The notes beneath the pieces are model-generated. The model did no database searches and was not told the origin of the DNA. It saw nothing but the letters and a program-made list of their open reading frames with translations. The position numbers and the translations under genes were made by a program. From contig NZ_JAGSHX010000001.1 in the NCBI RefSeq assembly GCF_018138715.1, forward strand, positions 992,001 through 1,056,000: DNA of 64,000 bases. The letters are read 5' to 3'. Origin of the DNA: Streptomyces asiaticus (lineage in GTDB: Bacteria > Actinomycetota > Actinomycetes > Streptomycetales > Streptomycetaceae). Shown piece after piece: positions 16,792-26,263 of the stretch (within the stretch, counting starts at the first letter, position 1; every line of letters begins with the position of its first letter).

Positions 16792-17949
16792 CTGAGGTTT
16801 TCGTTAGTTCTGTGGTGGTTGAGTATGGATCGTCAGTCCCGTGTGGGTGAGGAAGGACCACGGGAGTTGTCCATCGGAGGAGACCCGGTGGATGCCGCGT
16901 TCGGTGGCATCGGCGACGTCGGCGAGGTGGTCGCCGGTGAGGTTGGCCAGCTCGCGTGTTTTGATCGCCGACCACAGCAGTTCCACCGGGTTCAACTCAG
17001 GTGCATAGGCGGGCAGCCGTTCCAGCGTCAGCCAGTCCTGTCCGGCCACCCAGGCGCGCATGTCCCGGCTCCAGTGCGCGGACAGCCCGTCCCACACCAG
17101 CACCACCGGCTCACCCGCATAGAACGCTTTGACCTGCCGCAGCACGTCGATCAACGCCATGGTGTCGTAGCTGCCCGGCTTAAGGTGGAAACACAGCCGC
17201 GGACCACGGCCGGCGTCCGCGGCGTGATATCCCAGAGCGGCGGCCATCGAGGCGCGTTTCCAGTTCAGCCGGTGCCGCAACGTCGGGGTCCGGCCACGGG
17301 GCGCGTAGGTCCGGCGCACCTGGGGCAGCAGCGACACACCCGATTCGTCGAAGAACACGATCCAGGCACGTTTCTTCACCGCCCCCTTTTGATGCGGGGC
17401 CACTCATGGGCGATCCACCGGGCGATCTCGGACTCGTCCCGCTCGACCGCCCGGCGCTGGGGACGCTGCAGACTCCACCCCAGCCGCCCGGTCAGCAGCC
17501 GCCACACCGACGCCCGCGCCAGCTTCACCCCACTCACCCGCTCAAACCACCAGCCCGACCCGCTCCAAGGTCCATAAATCGGCCTCGAACCCGTGCGCCT
17601 GGGCACCCTGCTCCAACGCGGCCCGCACCTGCTCGACCTGGGCGTCATCAAGCTTGGGCGGCCGCCCCGTGGCCGGAGACCGCCGCAGCGCCGCGGCCCC
17701 GCCCTGTTCCCACTGGCGCTTCCATCGCCGCACGCTCTCGGGACGGACCCCCAGCATTCCCGCGATCTGCGCATGGGGACGCCCCTGCTCGAACAACTCC
17801 ACCGCCCGCATACGTCGAGCCTCGGCCAACTGCGGTCGCGTCAGCGGCGGAACGGAGACTTCGGAAACAACAGACTGAAACTCGGAAGGCACGCCAAGAT
17901 ACTCACACCGCAAAGCGCCCTACACCCACAGAACTAACGAAAACCTCAG
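16792..17949 (-). mobile_element. IS630-family insertion sequence
   Basis: The element has a perfect 24-bp terminal inverted repeat beginning CTGAGGTTTTCGTTAGTTCT and a TA target duplication (16790-16791 and 17950-17951), as expected for IS630/Tc1-type transposition. The clean duplication shows the insertion is recent relative to the host intron. Confidence 0.95.
16804..17913 (-). pseudogene. IS630-family transposase in three frames
   Basis: The N-terminal HTH part (17913 to about 17550, RPHAQIAGMLGVRPESVRRW) ends in a stop after LERVGLVV. The next block (ARASVWRLLTGRLGWSLQRP to about 17390) is in a second frame. The catalytic part from about 17403 (FFDESGVSLLPQVRRTY, VWDGLSAHWSRDM, NPVELLWSAIKTRE) is in a third. 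IS630 elements often use one frameshift; two frame changes suggest that at least one is a mutation. All three acidic residues are present. Confidence 0.75.
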
Positions 17950-19488
17950 TAGGACTGCCTGGATGGTCGGATAAGTTACTGGCCGAGGTGGTGCGCATGC
18001 TGCTCGACGCGTACTACGACGTTCAGTTCTCCGACCGTTCACACGGGTTCAGGAGTGGCCGAGGGTGCCATACCGCGCTGCGTGAGATAGCAGATACGTG
18101 GCAAGGTGTGACCTGGTTTATCGAGGGCGATATTACCCAATGTTTCGACCGACTTGACCATCAGGTCATGATCGAGATTTTGGGTGAGAAGGTTCACGAC
18201 GGCCGGTTCCTTCGGCTGGTGAGCAACATGCTCACGGCGGGGTATCTGGAGGACTGGAGGTGGCACGCCACTCTGAGCGGTGCGCCGCAAGGAGGGGTGG
18301 CAAGCCCCACGCTTTCCAACATCTACCTTGACCGACTCGATCAGTTCGTCGAATCTCAGCTACTACCGCGATACAACCGAGGTCGTCTACGGAGGACCAA
18401 CCCTGAGTACAAGGGGGCCGAGAACGCACTCCTGCGAGCGCGGAAACGCGGGGACAAGAAGTCGGTACGTGCGCTGTCACAGGTGCGCCGCGCGTTGCCC
18501 AGCCAGGATCCGAATGACCCTGACTACCGCAGGTTATGTTACGTCCGGTACGCAGACGATATCCTGCTCGGTTTCAGCGGCCCCAAGTCCGAGGCCGTGG
18601 AGATCAAGGAGTCGCTTGGCGAGTTCCTGCGTTCGGAACTGAAGCTGGAGCTCTCCGAGGAGAAGACTCTGATCACCCATGCTCGAACAGAGAAGGCTCG
18701 GTTCCTCGGATATAACATCGTGGTTCAGCACAGCAATGACCGAATCACCCGTGGACGGAGATCGGTCAACGGTGTCGTCGGGCTGCGTGTCCCCGAGGAA
18801 GCCATCACGCGAAGAAGCGCCTTGTACATGCGGCGGGGTGAACCCGCACATCGGCCTCAGATGCTGAACGATCAGGATTTCACGATCATCAGCAAATACC
18901 AGGCCGAGTATCGAGGTGTGGTCCAGTACTACCTTCTGGCCTCCAACGTCTACCGCCTTGGCAGGCTGCGGTGGGTCATGGAAACCTCGCTATTGAAGAC
19001 CCTGGCTTCCAAGCACCGCGCCACGGTTTCCGCGACGGCCCGTAAGTACTAGGCCGTTATGCAGACCGACGAAGGGCCGAGAGTGTGCTTCCACACAGTG
19101 GTTGAACGTGGCGAAGGGAAGGAGCCGCTGGTCGCGTGGTTCGGAGGAATCCCGCTGAAGCGGAAAGTAGAGGCAAAGCCCGTTGACCGGGCGCCCGTCT
19201 TGGCGACAACGCAAGGGAATGAGCTAATCCACAGGCTCCTTGCCGGGAGCTGTGAACTTTGCGGATCTGCCAGGAGATTGGAGGTCCATCACATCCGCAA
19301 GCTCGCAGACCTGAACAAGCCAGGGCGCAGAGAGAGGCCCGCATGGGTCAAGACCATGGCGAAGCGGCGACGGAAGACCCTCGTGGTCTGCCGTCTCTGC
19401 CATGAGAGTACGCATGCCGGTCGGCTCGCAGTCGTTCCGCTCAAGTAGTCACTGGAGAGCGGTATGCGATCAAAGTCGCACGTACCGT

Positions 19489-21916
19489 GTGCGCCGTGAG
19501 GCGCTTCGTTGTATCCCCGACCCAATCGGGAGGAACTTGGAGGAATGTTTCTGGGTCACCTGACTTACCTGGACGCGAAAGCGCGAGGGGACAAGAGCAT
19601 GTCAGGAAAGCGGCGGCCGTCTGGAGACGTTCAGGGCGGGGTGCCGCAAGGCCCGCACGATAAGGCCAAGGCTGGATTGCTTGAAGTTCAATCTCCGGTG
19701 GTGAAAGTGCGCACCCGTCGGAATAACGTCTGAAACCGACGTCGCGTCATGCCCGGCCATGAACCGTGAAGCCGAGGCAACCTCCATGGCGCGAAACGCC
19801 GCCCAACGAGGGTGGTCAAGGAGATGAGTGAACGGCCTACGTCGTGCTCGATACGTACAGCGAAGACGTACCACGGGATCGCCTACGGGGCGCGAGCCCT
19901 ATGGCGACGGAGGTGCCGTAGTAGTCGCAGGAGTAACGACCTGCCAAGGAGGCCGGGAAAACCGGGACCACAGGGCGAAGGGCACCAGGTGATCGAGATG
20001 TTCGGCGAAGGGAAGCATGCGCAATGCAGAGTGCTGAAACGGTGCTGAGCGTCCTCCGCAAGCGCGGTGAGAGAGGTTTGCCGGTCGAAAGGCTCTACCG
20101 GCAGTTATTCAACACGGAGTTGTTTCTGCTGGCCTACGGGCGCATCTATGCCAACAAGGGAGCGATGACTCCCGGGGCCACCAGGGAAACCGTGGATGGC
20201 ATGTCCCTGGAGAAGATCCAAAGGATCATCGAATCGCTCCGCTGCGAGCGCTATCGATGGTCCCCGGCGAGACGCGTATACATCGAGAAGAAGGGATCAG
20301 CCAAGAAGCGTCCGCTAGGACTGCCGACTTGGTCGGACAAGCTCGTGGCCGAGGTAGTGCGCATGCTTCTAGAGGCGTACTACGACGTCCAGTTCTCCGA
20401 CCGCTCCCACGGCTTCCGTCCCGGCCGGGGCTGTCACACCGCACTGAGTGAGGTGGAACGGTATTGGACGGGAACCCATTGGTTCGTCGAGGGCGATATC
20501 TCCGACTGCTTCGGCAGCCTTGACCATAGTGTCATGCTGTCGATCCTGTCGGAGAAAGTCCACGATGGCCGTTTCCTCCGGCTGATCGGGCACATGCTCA
20601 AGGCTGGATATCTGGAGGATTGGCGCTGGAATGCGACACTCAGCGGTGCTCCGCAAGGTGGAGTGGCCAGCCCGATCCTGTCGAACATCTACCTTGATCG
20701 GCTCGATCAGTTCGTTGAACAGTCGCTGCTGCCCGAATACAACCACGGCCAGCGTCGACAACCGAACCGGGAATACCGGCGGTTGGAGCACTGGATCCAA
20801 GGGGCGAGACGGCGCGGTTGCCGAAAATCGGTGCGGGAGCTCGAACCCCGGCGCCGAGCGTTGCCGAGCCAAGACCCCAATGATCCAGACTATCGACGGC
20901 TTCGGTATGTGCGCTATGCCGACGACTGGCTGCTGGGATTCGCCGGGCCCAGGCACGAAGCAGAGGAGATCAAGTCAAAGATTCGGGCGTTCCTGCGAGA
21001 GGAACTCGAGCTGGAACTTTCTGAGGCCAAGACGTTGATCACGCACGCCACCAGCCAGGCGGCGCACTTCCTCGGCTACGACATCAAATCCCAATACTCC
21101 AACGACAAGATCACCCGTAATCGACGGGCAGTCAATGGATCCATTGGGCTGTTTGTGCCCAGGCAGGCGATCAGGCAGCGATGCGCGCTCTACATGAGCA
21201 AGGGAAAACCGGCGCTGAGAGGTTCGGTCATGCGTGACGATGACTTCACCATCGTTGCGAAGTACCAGTCCGAGTTTCAAGGTGTCGTCCAGTACTACCT
21301 TCTGGCCCAGGACGTCTTTCGCCTGGGCAAGCTCCGATGGGTCATGGAGACTTCGATGCTCAAGACCTTGGCCGGGAAACATCGCAGCACGGTCACGAAG
21401 ACGGCTCGAAAGTACAAGAGCATGATCGAGACGCCGGAAGGACCGCGCACCTGTTTCCAGGTCACTGTCGAACGCGATCGAGGGAGGAAACCACTGGTCG
21501 CCCGATTCGGGGGGATCCCGCTCAAACGACAGCGCACAGCGACCCTCACCGACCTCAAGCCCGTCATGGCCAGCAGCAAGCGCAACGAGCTGATTCATCG
21601 ACTCCTCGCCGAATGCTGTGAGCTCTGCGAGTCACGGACACACCTGGAAGTGCACCATGTCCGCAAACTCGCCGACCTCAACCGCCCAGGACGGCGCGAG
21701 AAACCGGCATGGGTCCGCCTCATGGCGATGCGACGGCGGAAAACCTTGGTGATCTGCCGCCGCTGTCATGAAGACATCCATTCCGGGCGGCCCACTGCGC
21801 TCAAACGGACGTGATCACTGGAGAGCGGAATGCGGGGAAACTCGCCCGTTCCGTTCGGGAAGGGGCCGTCGGAAAAGGACCCGAGCCACGGGCACCTCGT
21901 CGGCGGCCTACTTCAC
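19489..21916 (+). mobile_element. group II intron 3, complete, nested in domain V of intron 2
   Basis: It begins GTGCGCCGTGAGGCG at 19489, and its 5' structured region resembles that of introns 1 and 2 but is clearly diverged. The intron-encoded protein is intact. Domain V (GAGCGGAATGCGGGG, loop AAA, CTCGCCCGTTCCGTTC) lies 10 bases after the stop, and the intron ends CCTACTTCAC at 21916. The bases flanking it on each side join to restore the domain V of intron 2, which proves the insertion point. Confidence 0.9.
20024..21814 (+). CDS. ltrA: group II intron-encoded reverse transcriptase/maturase with HNH nuclease
   Basis: The 596-residue protein starts MQSAETVLSVLRKRGERGLP. It has RT blocks (GAPQGGVASPILSNIYLDRL around 215; catalytic YVRYADDWLLGF around 300), a maturase/X region, and a C-terminal HNH endonuclease with zinc-type cysteines (CELCESRTHLEVHHVRKLAD, CRRCHEDIHSG). 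It should bind its own intron RNA, promote splicing, and carry out target-primed reverse transcription. It is the only intact intron protein in the window and could act in trans on the relatives at 510 and 15972. Confidence 0.92.
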   Translation: MQSAETVLSVLRKRGERGLPVERLYRQLFNTELFLLAYGRIYANKGAMTPGATRETVDGMSLEKIQRIIESLRCERYRWSPARRVYIEKKGSAKKRPLGLPTWSDKLVAEVVRMLLEAYYDVQFSDRSHGFRPGRGCHTALSEVERYWTGTHWFVEGDISDCFGSLDHSVMLSILSEKVHDGRFLRLIGHMLKAGYLEDWRWNATLSGAPQGGVASPILSNIYLDRLDQFVEQSLLPEYNHGQRRQPNREYRRLEHWIQGARRRGCRKSVRELEPRRRALPSQDPNDPDYRRLRYVRYADDWLLGFAGPRHEAEEIKSKIRAFLREELELELSEAKTLITHATSQAAHFLGYDIKSQYSNDKITRNRRAVNGSIGLFVPRQAIRQRCALYMSKGKPALRGSVMRDDDFTIVAKYQSEFQGVVQYYLLAQDVFRLGKLRWVMETSMLKTLAGKHRSTVTKTARKYKSMIETPEGPRTCFQVTVERDRGRKPLVARFGGIPLKRQRTATLTDLKPVMASSKRNELIHRLLAECCELCESRTHLEVHHVRKLADLNRPGRREKPAWVRLMAMRRRKTLVICRRCHEDIHSGRPTALKRT

Positions 21917-21977
21917 TCGGCGGGGGCCGTTGAAAAAGGACCTGCCCAGCAGGCACCTCGCCGGCGGCCTACCCGAC

Positions 21978-22720
21978 CGCAAGTGAACCCTTGATCATGC
22001 CCCGTGACGTTGAGGCTGCGCGATGGTATACGAGCGGCAGCCGCAGGACCCGCGTGCTGGAAGGCACGAAGCGACCCCTGGGGATCTCAGTCCAGGAGGC
22101 GGATACCGCTGGTCCCGGGGTAGAGAGGGCGCCCTCCCCAGCCGCATCTTCCTGGTGCGGAACGTGAAAACCCCGTCGGGGTCCAGGCCACGGCCTGGTG
22201 GGTCGACCGCGAGGAGAGCTGAACTCCCCTGCGGGAGAAGGATTGTTGTTCCACCTGTTGTGGAGGCGGGAGTTGTTCGCCGAGGGGATGGCGGTCGAGC
22301 TGCTGGGGTCGCGCACGGTCGTGCGCCTGGCCGGCAGGGGGATCGGATGACGGAGGACCGGCGACGGGCGACGGGTTCCATCGACTGTCCGGATCGCAGA
22401 GCCTCCAAGAAGGCCGCCGGCCAGGCTCGTTGGTCGGCGGGCCATATCCGGGGAGGTGCTGCTTGGCTTGCCGCCGGATACTCCCTTGATCTCGCCCTGG
22501 GCGTCCTCGGTGAGCTACTGGGCGGACGGCGTGAGGATCAGGCAGACGTCCCAACCGTGCAGCTGGGCCGCGGGCATCGCTTCCCGGAAGAGGCCATGGC
22601 TCACCGCCCTACACCTACCGTGGGCCGCAACAGGGGGGGGCAGGGCCGTTGTGCATCACCCCCGTAACAGAATGATCCACTTCCTTGTGCGGCCCGCGTC
22701 CACGCCTGTGAGGTGGGCTG
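21978..22720. other. 3' exon and debris without a clear intact gene
   Basis: Overlapping frames exist on both strands but none has a recognisable domain across its length. The only family-like piece is a TnsA-type C-terminal fragment near 22216-22350, listed separately. A run of eight G lies just after 22630. The FG-GAP gene follows at 22721. Confidence 0.45.
22216..22350 (+). pseudogene. possible TnsA-like endonuclease C-terminal fragment
   Basis: In this frame the sequence reads EGLLFHLLWRRELFAEGMAV and ends TVVRLAGRGIG. TnsA-like subunits of actinomycete heteromeric transposases end with a VLFHLLWR-type helix followed by a short strand, so this may be such a tail. The stop overlaps a downstream ATG (ATGA), as in tnsA/tnsB operons. 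The match is short and weak. Confidence 0.3.
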
Positions 22721-24067
22721 ATGCACTTTCCGACGGCAGGCGGTCCGTTCTTCCGCCACCTGCGTGTGTGGCACGCCGTGGTGGCTTCTCTCGTCGTGGT
22801 GGCGGTGGTGGCGTTCCTCGTCCTTCGCCCGTCCGACGACGGCGTGCGCCCGGTACCCGGCAGTCCCTGCCGACCGGTCGATTCCGCACGTGAAGACACG
22901 CCCGTGACCCCCGACCTCGACGGGGACGGCTCCGTCGATCTGGTGCACGAGATCTCCCGGTCGTTGAAGGTCGACGTGGTCGTCGTGCCCGGCTCCAAGC
23001 GCGGTCCGGACCACGACCGCACGACCGTCCTCACCCAGGGCGACCTCGGTGTGCCGGACGACATCCAGGTGGGCGACGACCCGCTCCAGCCCACGGTCGC
23101 CGACCTGGATGAGGACGGCCACGCCGATCTCGTCGTCAGCAGCGCCGCCCAGGTCCTGTGGGGAGGCCCCAAGGGCCCGCGGGCCGACGGGCCGCACGGG
23201 CGCGTCCCGCTGCCGGGCAGCGGCTACCACACCGCGCCGATCGCCGGCGACTTCGACGGGGACGGCCACACCGACCTCGCGGTCTTCAAGGACTCGGGCG
23301 AGGAGCAGGGCGAACTGGTCGTCCTCAAAGGACCGTTCAAGCACTCGGGTGCCCCCGACCGGACCGTGAGGATCCCCAGTCCGGTCCACAAGGGCGCGAC
23401 ACCCGTGCTGGTCGCCGGGGACGCGAACGACGACCGCGCCACCGATCTCGCGCTCTACGACTCCCCGTGGGATCCGCCCCTGCTGTTCACCGGCGGCGCC
23501 CGTACCGCCGGCGGCCTGAGCAAGGAGCCCGAGCGGCTGCCGGAGGGCGAGAACGTCGTCTTCGGCGACTTCGACGGCGACGGTCGGCAGGACGTCGCCG
23601 TCGGCCGGAGCTTCGTCAACAGCTACGACGAGGACGACACGCCTCACCGGCGCGGTCAGGTCAGCGTCCGCTACGGGAAGGATCCGAACAAATGGGCCAC
23701 CATGGAAGGCGGCGACTTCAAGGAGGGATTCGGCACCAGGCTCGCCGCCGCAGACTTCAACGGCGATGGCTGCGACGACCTGGCCGTCCAGCTCACCAAG
23801 AAAAAGGAGGAGGGGGACGCGCGGATCGAGGTGCTGCGGGGCGGCTCCGAGCACGGGCTCGGATCGGAGCCCTGGCGCGCCACCAAGCGATCCGTGCCGG
23901 GTGACGACGGCGCCAGCGACGGCCAGCTCTTCGACACCCACGACTGGGACGGCGACGGCCGCGCAGAGCTGGCACTCTTCGGCGGGGACAGATGGTGGAT
24001 CACCGACGGCACGGAGCGCGACGAGGCATCCTTCCCGCTCACCCCAAGCAAGAACCAAGGTTCGTAG
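22721..24067 (+). CDS. membrane-anchored FG-GAP/VCBS repeat protein
   Basis: The 448-residue protein has a single N-terminal hydrophobic anchor (about 18-36, WHAVVASLVVVAVVAFLVL) and at least five FG-GAP-type repeats with calcium-binding D-x-D-x-D-G loops: PDLDGDGSVDLV, ADLDEDGHADLVV, GDFDGDGHTDLAVF, GDFDGDGRQDVAV, ADFNGDGCDDLAV, WDGDGRAELAL. The fold is an extracellular beta propeller related to integrin alpha subunits; in Streptomyces the ligands are mostly unknown. ATG 22721 is preceded by GAGGTGGGCTG. No operon partner is visible. Confidence 0.85.
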   Translation: MHFPTAGGPFFRHLRVWHAVVASLVVVAVVAFLVLRPSDDGVRPVPGSPCRPVDSAREDTPVTPDLDGDGSVDLVHEISRSLKVDVVVVPGSKRGPDHDRTTVLTQGDLGVPDDIQVGDDPLQPTVADLDEDGHADLVVSSAAQVLWGGPKGPRADGPHGRVPLPGSGYHTAPIAGDFDGDGHTDLAVFKDSGEEQGELVVLKGPFKHSGAPDRTVRIPSPVHKGATPVLVAGDANDDRATDLALYDSPWDPPLLFTGGARTAGGLSKEPERLPEGENVVFGDFDGDGRQDVAVGRSFVNSYDEDDTPHRRGQVSVRYGKDPNKWATMEGGDFKEGFGTRLAAADFNGDGCDDLAVQLTKKKEEGDARIEVLRGGSEHGLGSEPWRATKRSVPGDDGASDGQLFDTHDWDGDGRAELALFGGDRWWITDGTERDEASFPLTPSKNQGS

Positions 24068-24177
24068 ACACCTGCTTGTTGTCCCAGGCCGTGAAACGGC
24101 TGGCCGTGGGTGCCGGCCGGGACCCGCACTCGGACGGAGGTTCAGGGGACTGGCCCTCCTGCCAGTGCCGCCCGCAC

Positions 24178-24345
24178 GCGATCACCCTGACCGCCGGACA
24201 GGACTCCGGCAGCCCTCCGCTCATCCCCGTTCTGGAGAAGATCCGGGACCGCGACCCGATCGGACGCCCACGCTCTCACCCCGACGCGGTCGCCGACGAC
24301 AAGTCCTACCCCTCTCATGGCAACCGCGCCCACACCAGGACACGG
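24178..24345 (+). pseudogene. IS5-type transposase internal fragment
   Basis: The frame reads HAITLTAGQDSGSPPLIPVL, then IGRPRSHPDAVADDKSYPSH and GNRAHTRTR. This matches the central DDE part of a common Streptomyces IS5-group transposase (AGQAGDNPQFIPVLEKIR...GRPRTRPDAVAGDKAYSS in relatives). Both ends are missing. Confidence 0.6.
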
Positions 24346-24406
24346 CCCACAGCCGGGGGCGCTCAGCCGACGGCGAACTGGACTCCCTCACCGCCGATCA
24401 GCCAGG

Positions 24407-24434
24407 TTGGGGTGCGGCCCAGGCCGCACCCCAA
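24407..24434. terminator. 13-bp perfect hairpin, possible terminator
   Basis: TTGGGGTGCGGCC and GGCCGCACCCCAA form a 13-bp stem with a two-base loop. There is no T tract, as is common for actinomycete terminators. It lies 340 bases after the FG-GAP gene in a stretch (24346-24727) with no other feature I can support. Confidence 0.5.
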
Positions 24435-24727
24435 CAACAATTCCGCAGAACGTGCGGCCATCGCGGGTCCAGCCCCCTCTGACACGATGATCCGGTCCAT
24501 CAAGCGCCGTGTTGACACCCAACTCGGTCGACGCAGGTCAGCGCGCTGTACTCGACTAACTTGGCTGTCGAAGGACAACTGCTGTCCGTTGCGATTGAAG
24601 TCAGCCCGTCGTGTCCCGTCTCCGCGGAACTGGTCCTGGTCTCAAACGATCGGGTCCGATTCGCTCGGCGTCTCAGGCGATCTGGTCCGTCGGTGCTCTT
24701 GTCAGTGCTGGATGGCAGGCTGCGCCC

Positions 24728-25240
24728 ATGAGTTATGACCTTGCTGTCTGGGAAGGCGAGCGGCCTGCAGATGACGTTGTTGCAGGCCAGTGCTTCACCG
24801 ATCTGTATGACAAGTACATCGACGCGGATGGGCCAGACGTTGCTCCGTCCAAGCAAATTGCGGCCTATGTCGCCGCACTCTTGGAGCGATGGCCCGATCT
24901 CACCGAAGACGAGGACGACATCTCACCGTGGTCGACGAATACCGCCGTGCGGCATCCGCGGCGATCGCGGCCGGCTTCGACGGCTTCGAGATCCAGGCGG
25001 CCAACGGCTACCTGGTGCACCAGTTCCTCTCCGACAACGCCAACGAGCGCACCGACCAGTACGGCGGCGCAGTCACCAACCGCATCCGCTTCGCCGTCGA
25101 GGTCGCCTCGGCGGTGGCCGACGAGATCGGCGCCGACCGTACGGGCCTGCGGGTCTCGCCGGGCAACTCGTACCACGACATCACCGAGCACGACACGCAC
25201 CAGGTATACCCGGCTCTGCTCGCCGCCCTGGCCCCATTGA
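24728..25240 (+). pseudogene. hypothetical protein N-terminus fused out of frame to oxidoreductase remnant
   Basis: The first 67 residues (MSYDLAVWEGERPADDVVAG, then PDLTEDEDDISPW) belong to a small hypothetical family common in Streptomyces. After SPWS, near 24932, the frame becomes low-complexity Arg/Ser/Thr sequence because it runs out of phase through an old-yellow-enzyme gene. So the native gene is cut and its apparent C-terminus is meaningless. Confidence 0.7.
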
Positions 25241-25542
25241 ACCTGGCCTACCTGCACGTGATCCACGCCGGAGACGAAGACCTCGTCGCGAGGCTGCGCC
25301 GCGAATGGCCTACGGCCCTGCTCCTCAACCGCGCCGGCGCTCCCCTCGAGGCCCGGATCGCCGACCTCGACGCCGGGCTGGCCGACGTCGTCACCGTCGC
25401 CGCGGCCGCTCTGGCCAACCCGGACCTGCCGGCCCGCCTCCAGGCGAACGCCCCGCTGAACGCGGCCGACCCGGCCACCTTCTACGGCGGCGACCACACC
25501 GGAGACACCGACTACCCCACCCTCGAGGCGGCACAGAAGTAA
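24922..25542 (+). pseudogene. old yellow enzyme (NADH:flavin oxidoreductase), N-terminally truncated
   Basis: In this frame the sequence from LTVVDEYRRAASAAIAAGFD through FEIQAANGYLVHQFLSDNAN, ERTDQYGGAVTNR and DPATFYGGDHTGDTDYPTLE is the C-terminal 60 percent of an OYE-family FMN enzyme. NGYLVHQFL and NRTDxYGG are hallmark blocks. The N-terminal FMN-binding strands and the active-site region before them are missing. The junction lies in TCACCGTGGTCGAC, a sequence that fits both genes. Confidence 0.85.
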
Positions 25543-25739
25543 CATGGCACCGGCGCGCGAGCCGTCGCGCGCCGGTAGAGGCGCCACCTGAGGGTGAAGG
25601 GACAGGGTAAGTCGATCAAAGTGGTTGGGGTAGGAGTGCCAGGCCGGTCTCGCAGAGGTGTGCATCTCCTGGTGAGTGGCGTGGTCTGCCGGCCCGCGAC
25701 GAGTAGGCTGATCGTTCGTCATCGGACGGGGAGGCCGGC

Positions 25740-26180
25740 GTGGACTATGGCGACAAGCTCTTCTGGCTCTCGGTTGTGATTCAACGCAAGTACGCGCAGG
25801 TCTGCGCCGAGTTCGACCTGACCCCCTCGCAGGCCACGCTGCTCTGCGCAGTCAGGAACGAGCCGCGGCAGATGGCTGACCTCGCCGCGTCGTTGGGTAT
25901 GACCAAGAACGCATTGAGCCAGCTGGTCGATCGCACCGCGCGGCGCGAGTTGGTCGGCCGGGCAAGCTCGGCGCAGGACCGACGGGTCGTCATGCTCAGT
26001 GCGACGCCCACGGGGAAGGTGCTCGCCGAGGCCGTTTACGCCGAGGTCGCCAAGCGCCTGCCCGAGATCGCGAGGAACCTCGACGCCGACGACCAGCGCG
26101 ACTTCGAGCGCGTGGCCACCGCCATCGTGGACACCTCGGACCTCTCTTCGCCCACCTCGAACCAACCCAACACACCGTGA
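25740..26180 (+). CDS. MarR-family transcriptional regulator
   Basis: The 146-residue protein has the MarR winged helix: LTPSQATLLCAV, MADLAASLGMTKNALSQLVD recognition helix, and the wing SAQDRRVVMLSATPTG. Translation is expected from GTG 25740 with GGGGAGG upstream. It is followed after 84 bases by an NmrA-type oxidoreductase on the same strand, and two palindromes lie between them, so it most likely represses that gene in response to a small ligand or oxidant. No conserved sensing cysteine is evident beyond C21 and C31. Confidence 0.88.
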   Translation: MDYGDKLFWLSVVIQRKYAQVCAEFDLTPSQATLLCAVRNEPRQMADLAASLGMTKNALSQLVDRTARRELVGRASSAQDRRVVMLSATPTGKVLAEAVYAEVAKRLPEIARNLDADDQRDFERVATAIVDTSDLSSPTSNQPNTP

Positions 26181-26208
26181 GGTCCCGCTGCACCCGCACC
26201 TTGACGAG

Positions 26209-26249
26209 GTTCATGCCGTGAACTAGTTTCGTTCATGGCATGAACTAGT
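26209..26249. promoter_or_regulatory. tandem MarR-type operators
   Basis: Two 19-bp direct repeats, GTTCATGCCGTGAACTAGT (26209) and GTTCATGGCATGAACTAGT (26231), differ at two positions and are spaced 22 bp apart, i.e. two helical turns. Each is itself a near palindrome (GTTCAT...ATGAAC). They lie 15 bases upstream of the NmrA start, where repressor binding would block initiation. Confidence 0.8.
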
Positions 26250-26263
26250 GAAGGGTGGCAGCG

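Larger units (their letters stand above)
16501..19448 (+). pseudogene. group II intron 2 reverse transcriptase/maturase/HNH, interrupted
   Basis: The N-terminal 97 residues (MQNAETVLEVIRERG to KQNGKRRPL) end at 16791; the gene resumes at 17952 with GLPGWSDKLLAEVV and contains YVRYADDILLGF. Removing the IS630 and one TA restores the frame exactly. A second lesion, an in-frame TAG at 19050-19052 (after TVSATARKY, where intron 3 has a Lys codon), cuts off the HNH domain, which stays open from 19059 to 19448 with CELCGSARRLEVHHIRKLAD. Both lesions make the protein non-functional. Confidence 0.9.
15972..21977 (+). mobile_element. group II intron 2, interrupted by an IS630 and by group II intron 3
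   Basis: The 5' end is GTGCG at 15972, matching intron 1 for over 500 bases. The reverse transcriptase is split by an IS630-type element (16792-17949). After the HNH region, domain V (GAGCGGTATGCGATC, then GAAA-type loop, to GTACCGT at 19488) is cut by intron 3, and its last bases TTC-GG resume at 21917. The 3' part (TCGGCGGGGGCCGTTG ... GGCGGCCTACCCGAC) ends in AC at 21977 and parallels the end of intron 3. So the outer intron is complete in parts but cannot splice unless the inner intron leaves first. Confidence 0.85.

Noticed and set aside
12378..22000. CCCTTGATC near 21986 taken as another end of IS3 copy 2
   Set aside because: Only the first nine bases match; the following CATGCCCCG departs from the TGGACACC terminus.
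22023..22667. 214-residue plus-strand frame
   Set aside because: No recognisable domain, Arg/Gly-rich, and competing frames on both strands; the region looks like debris after the intron.
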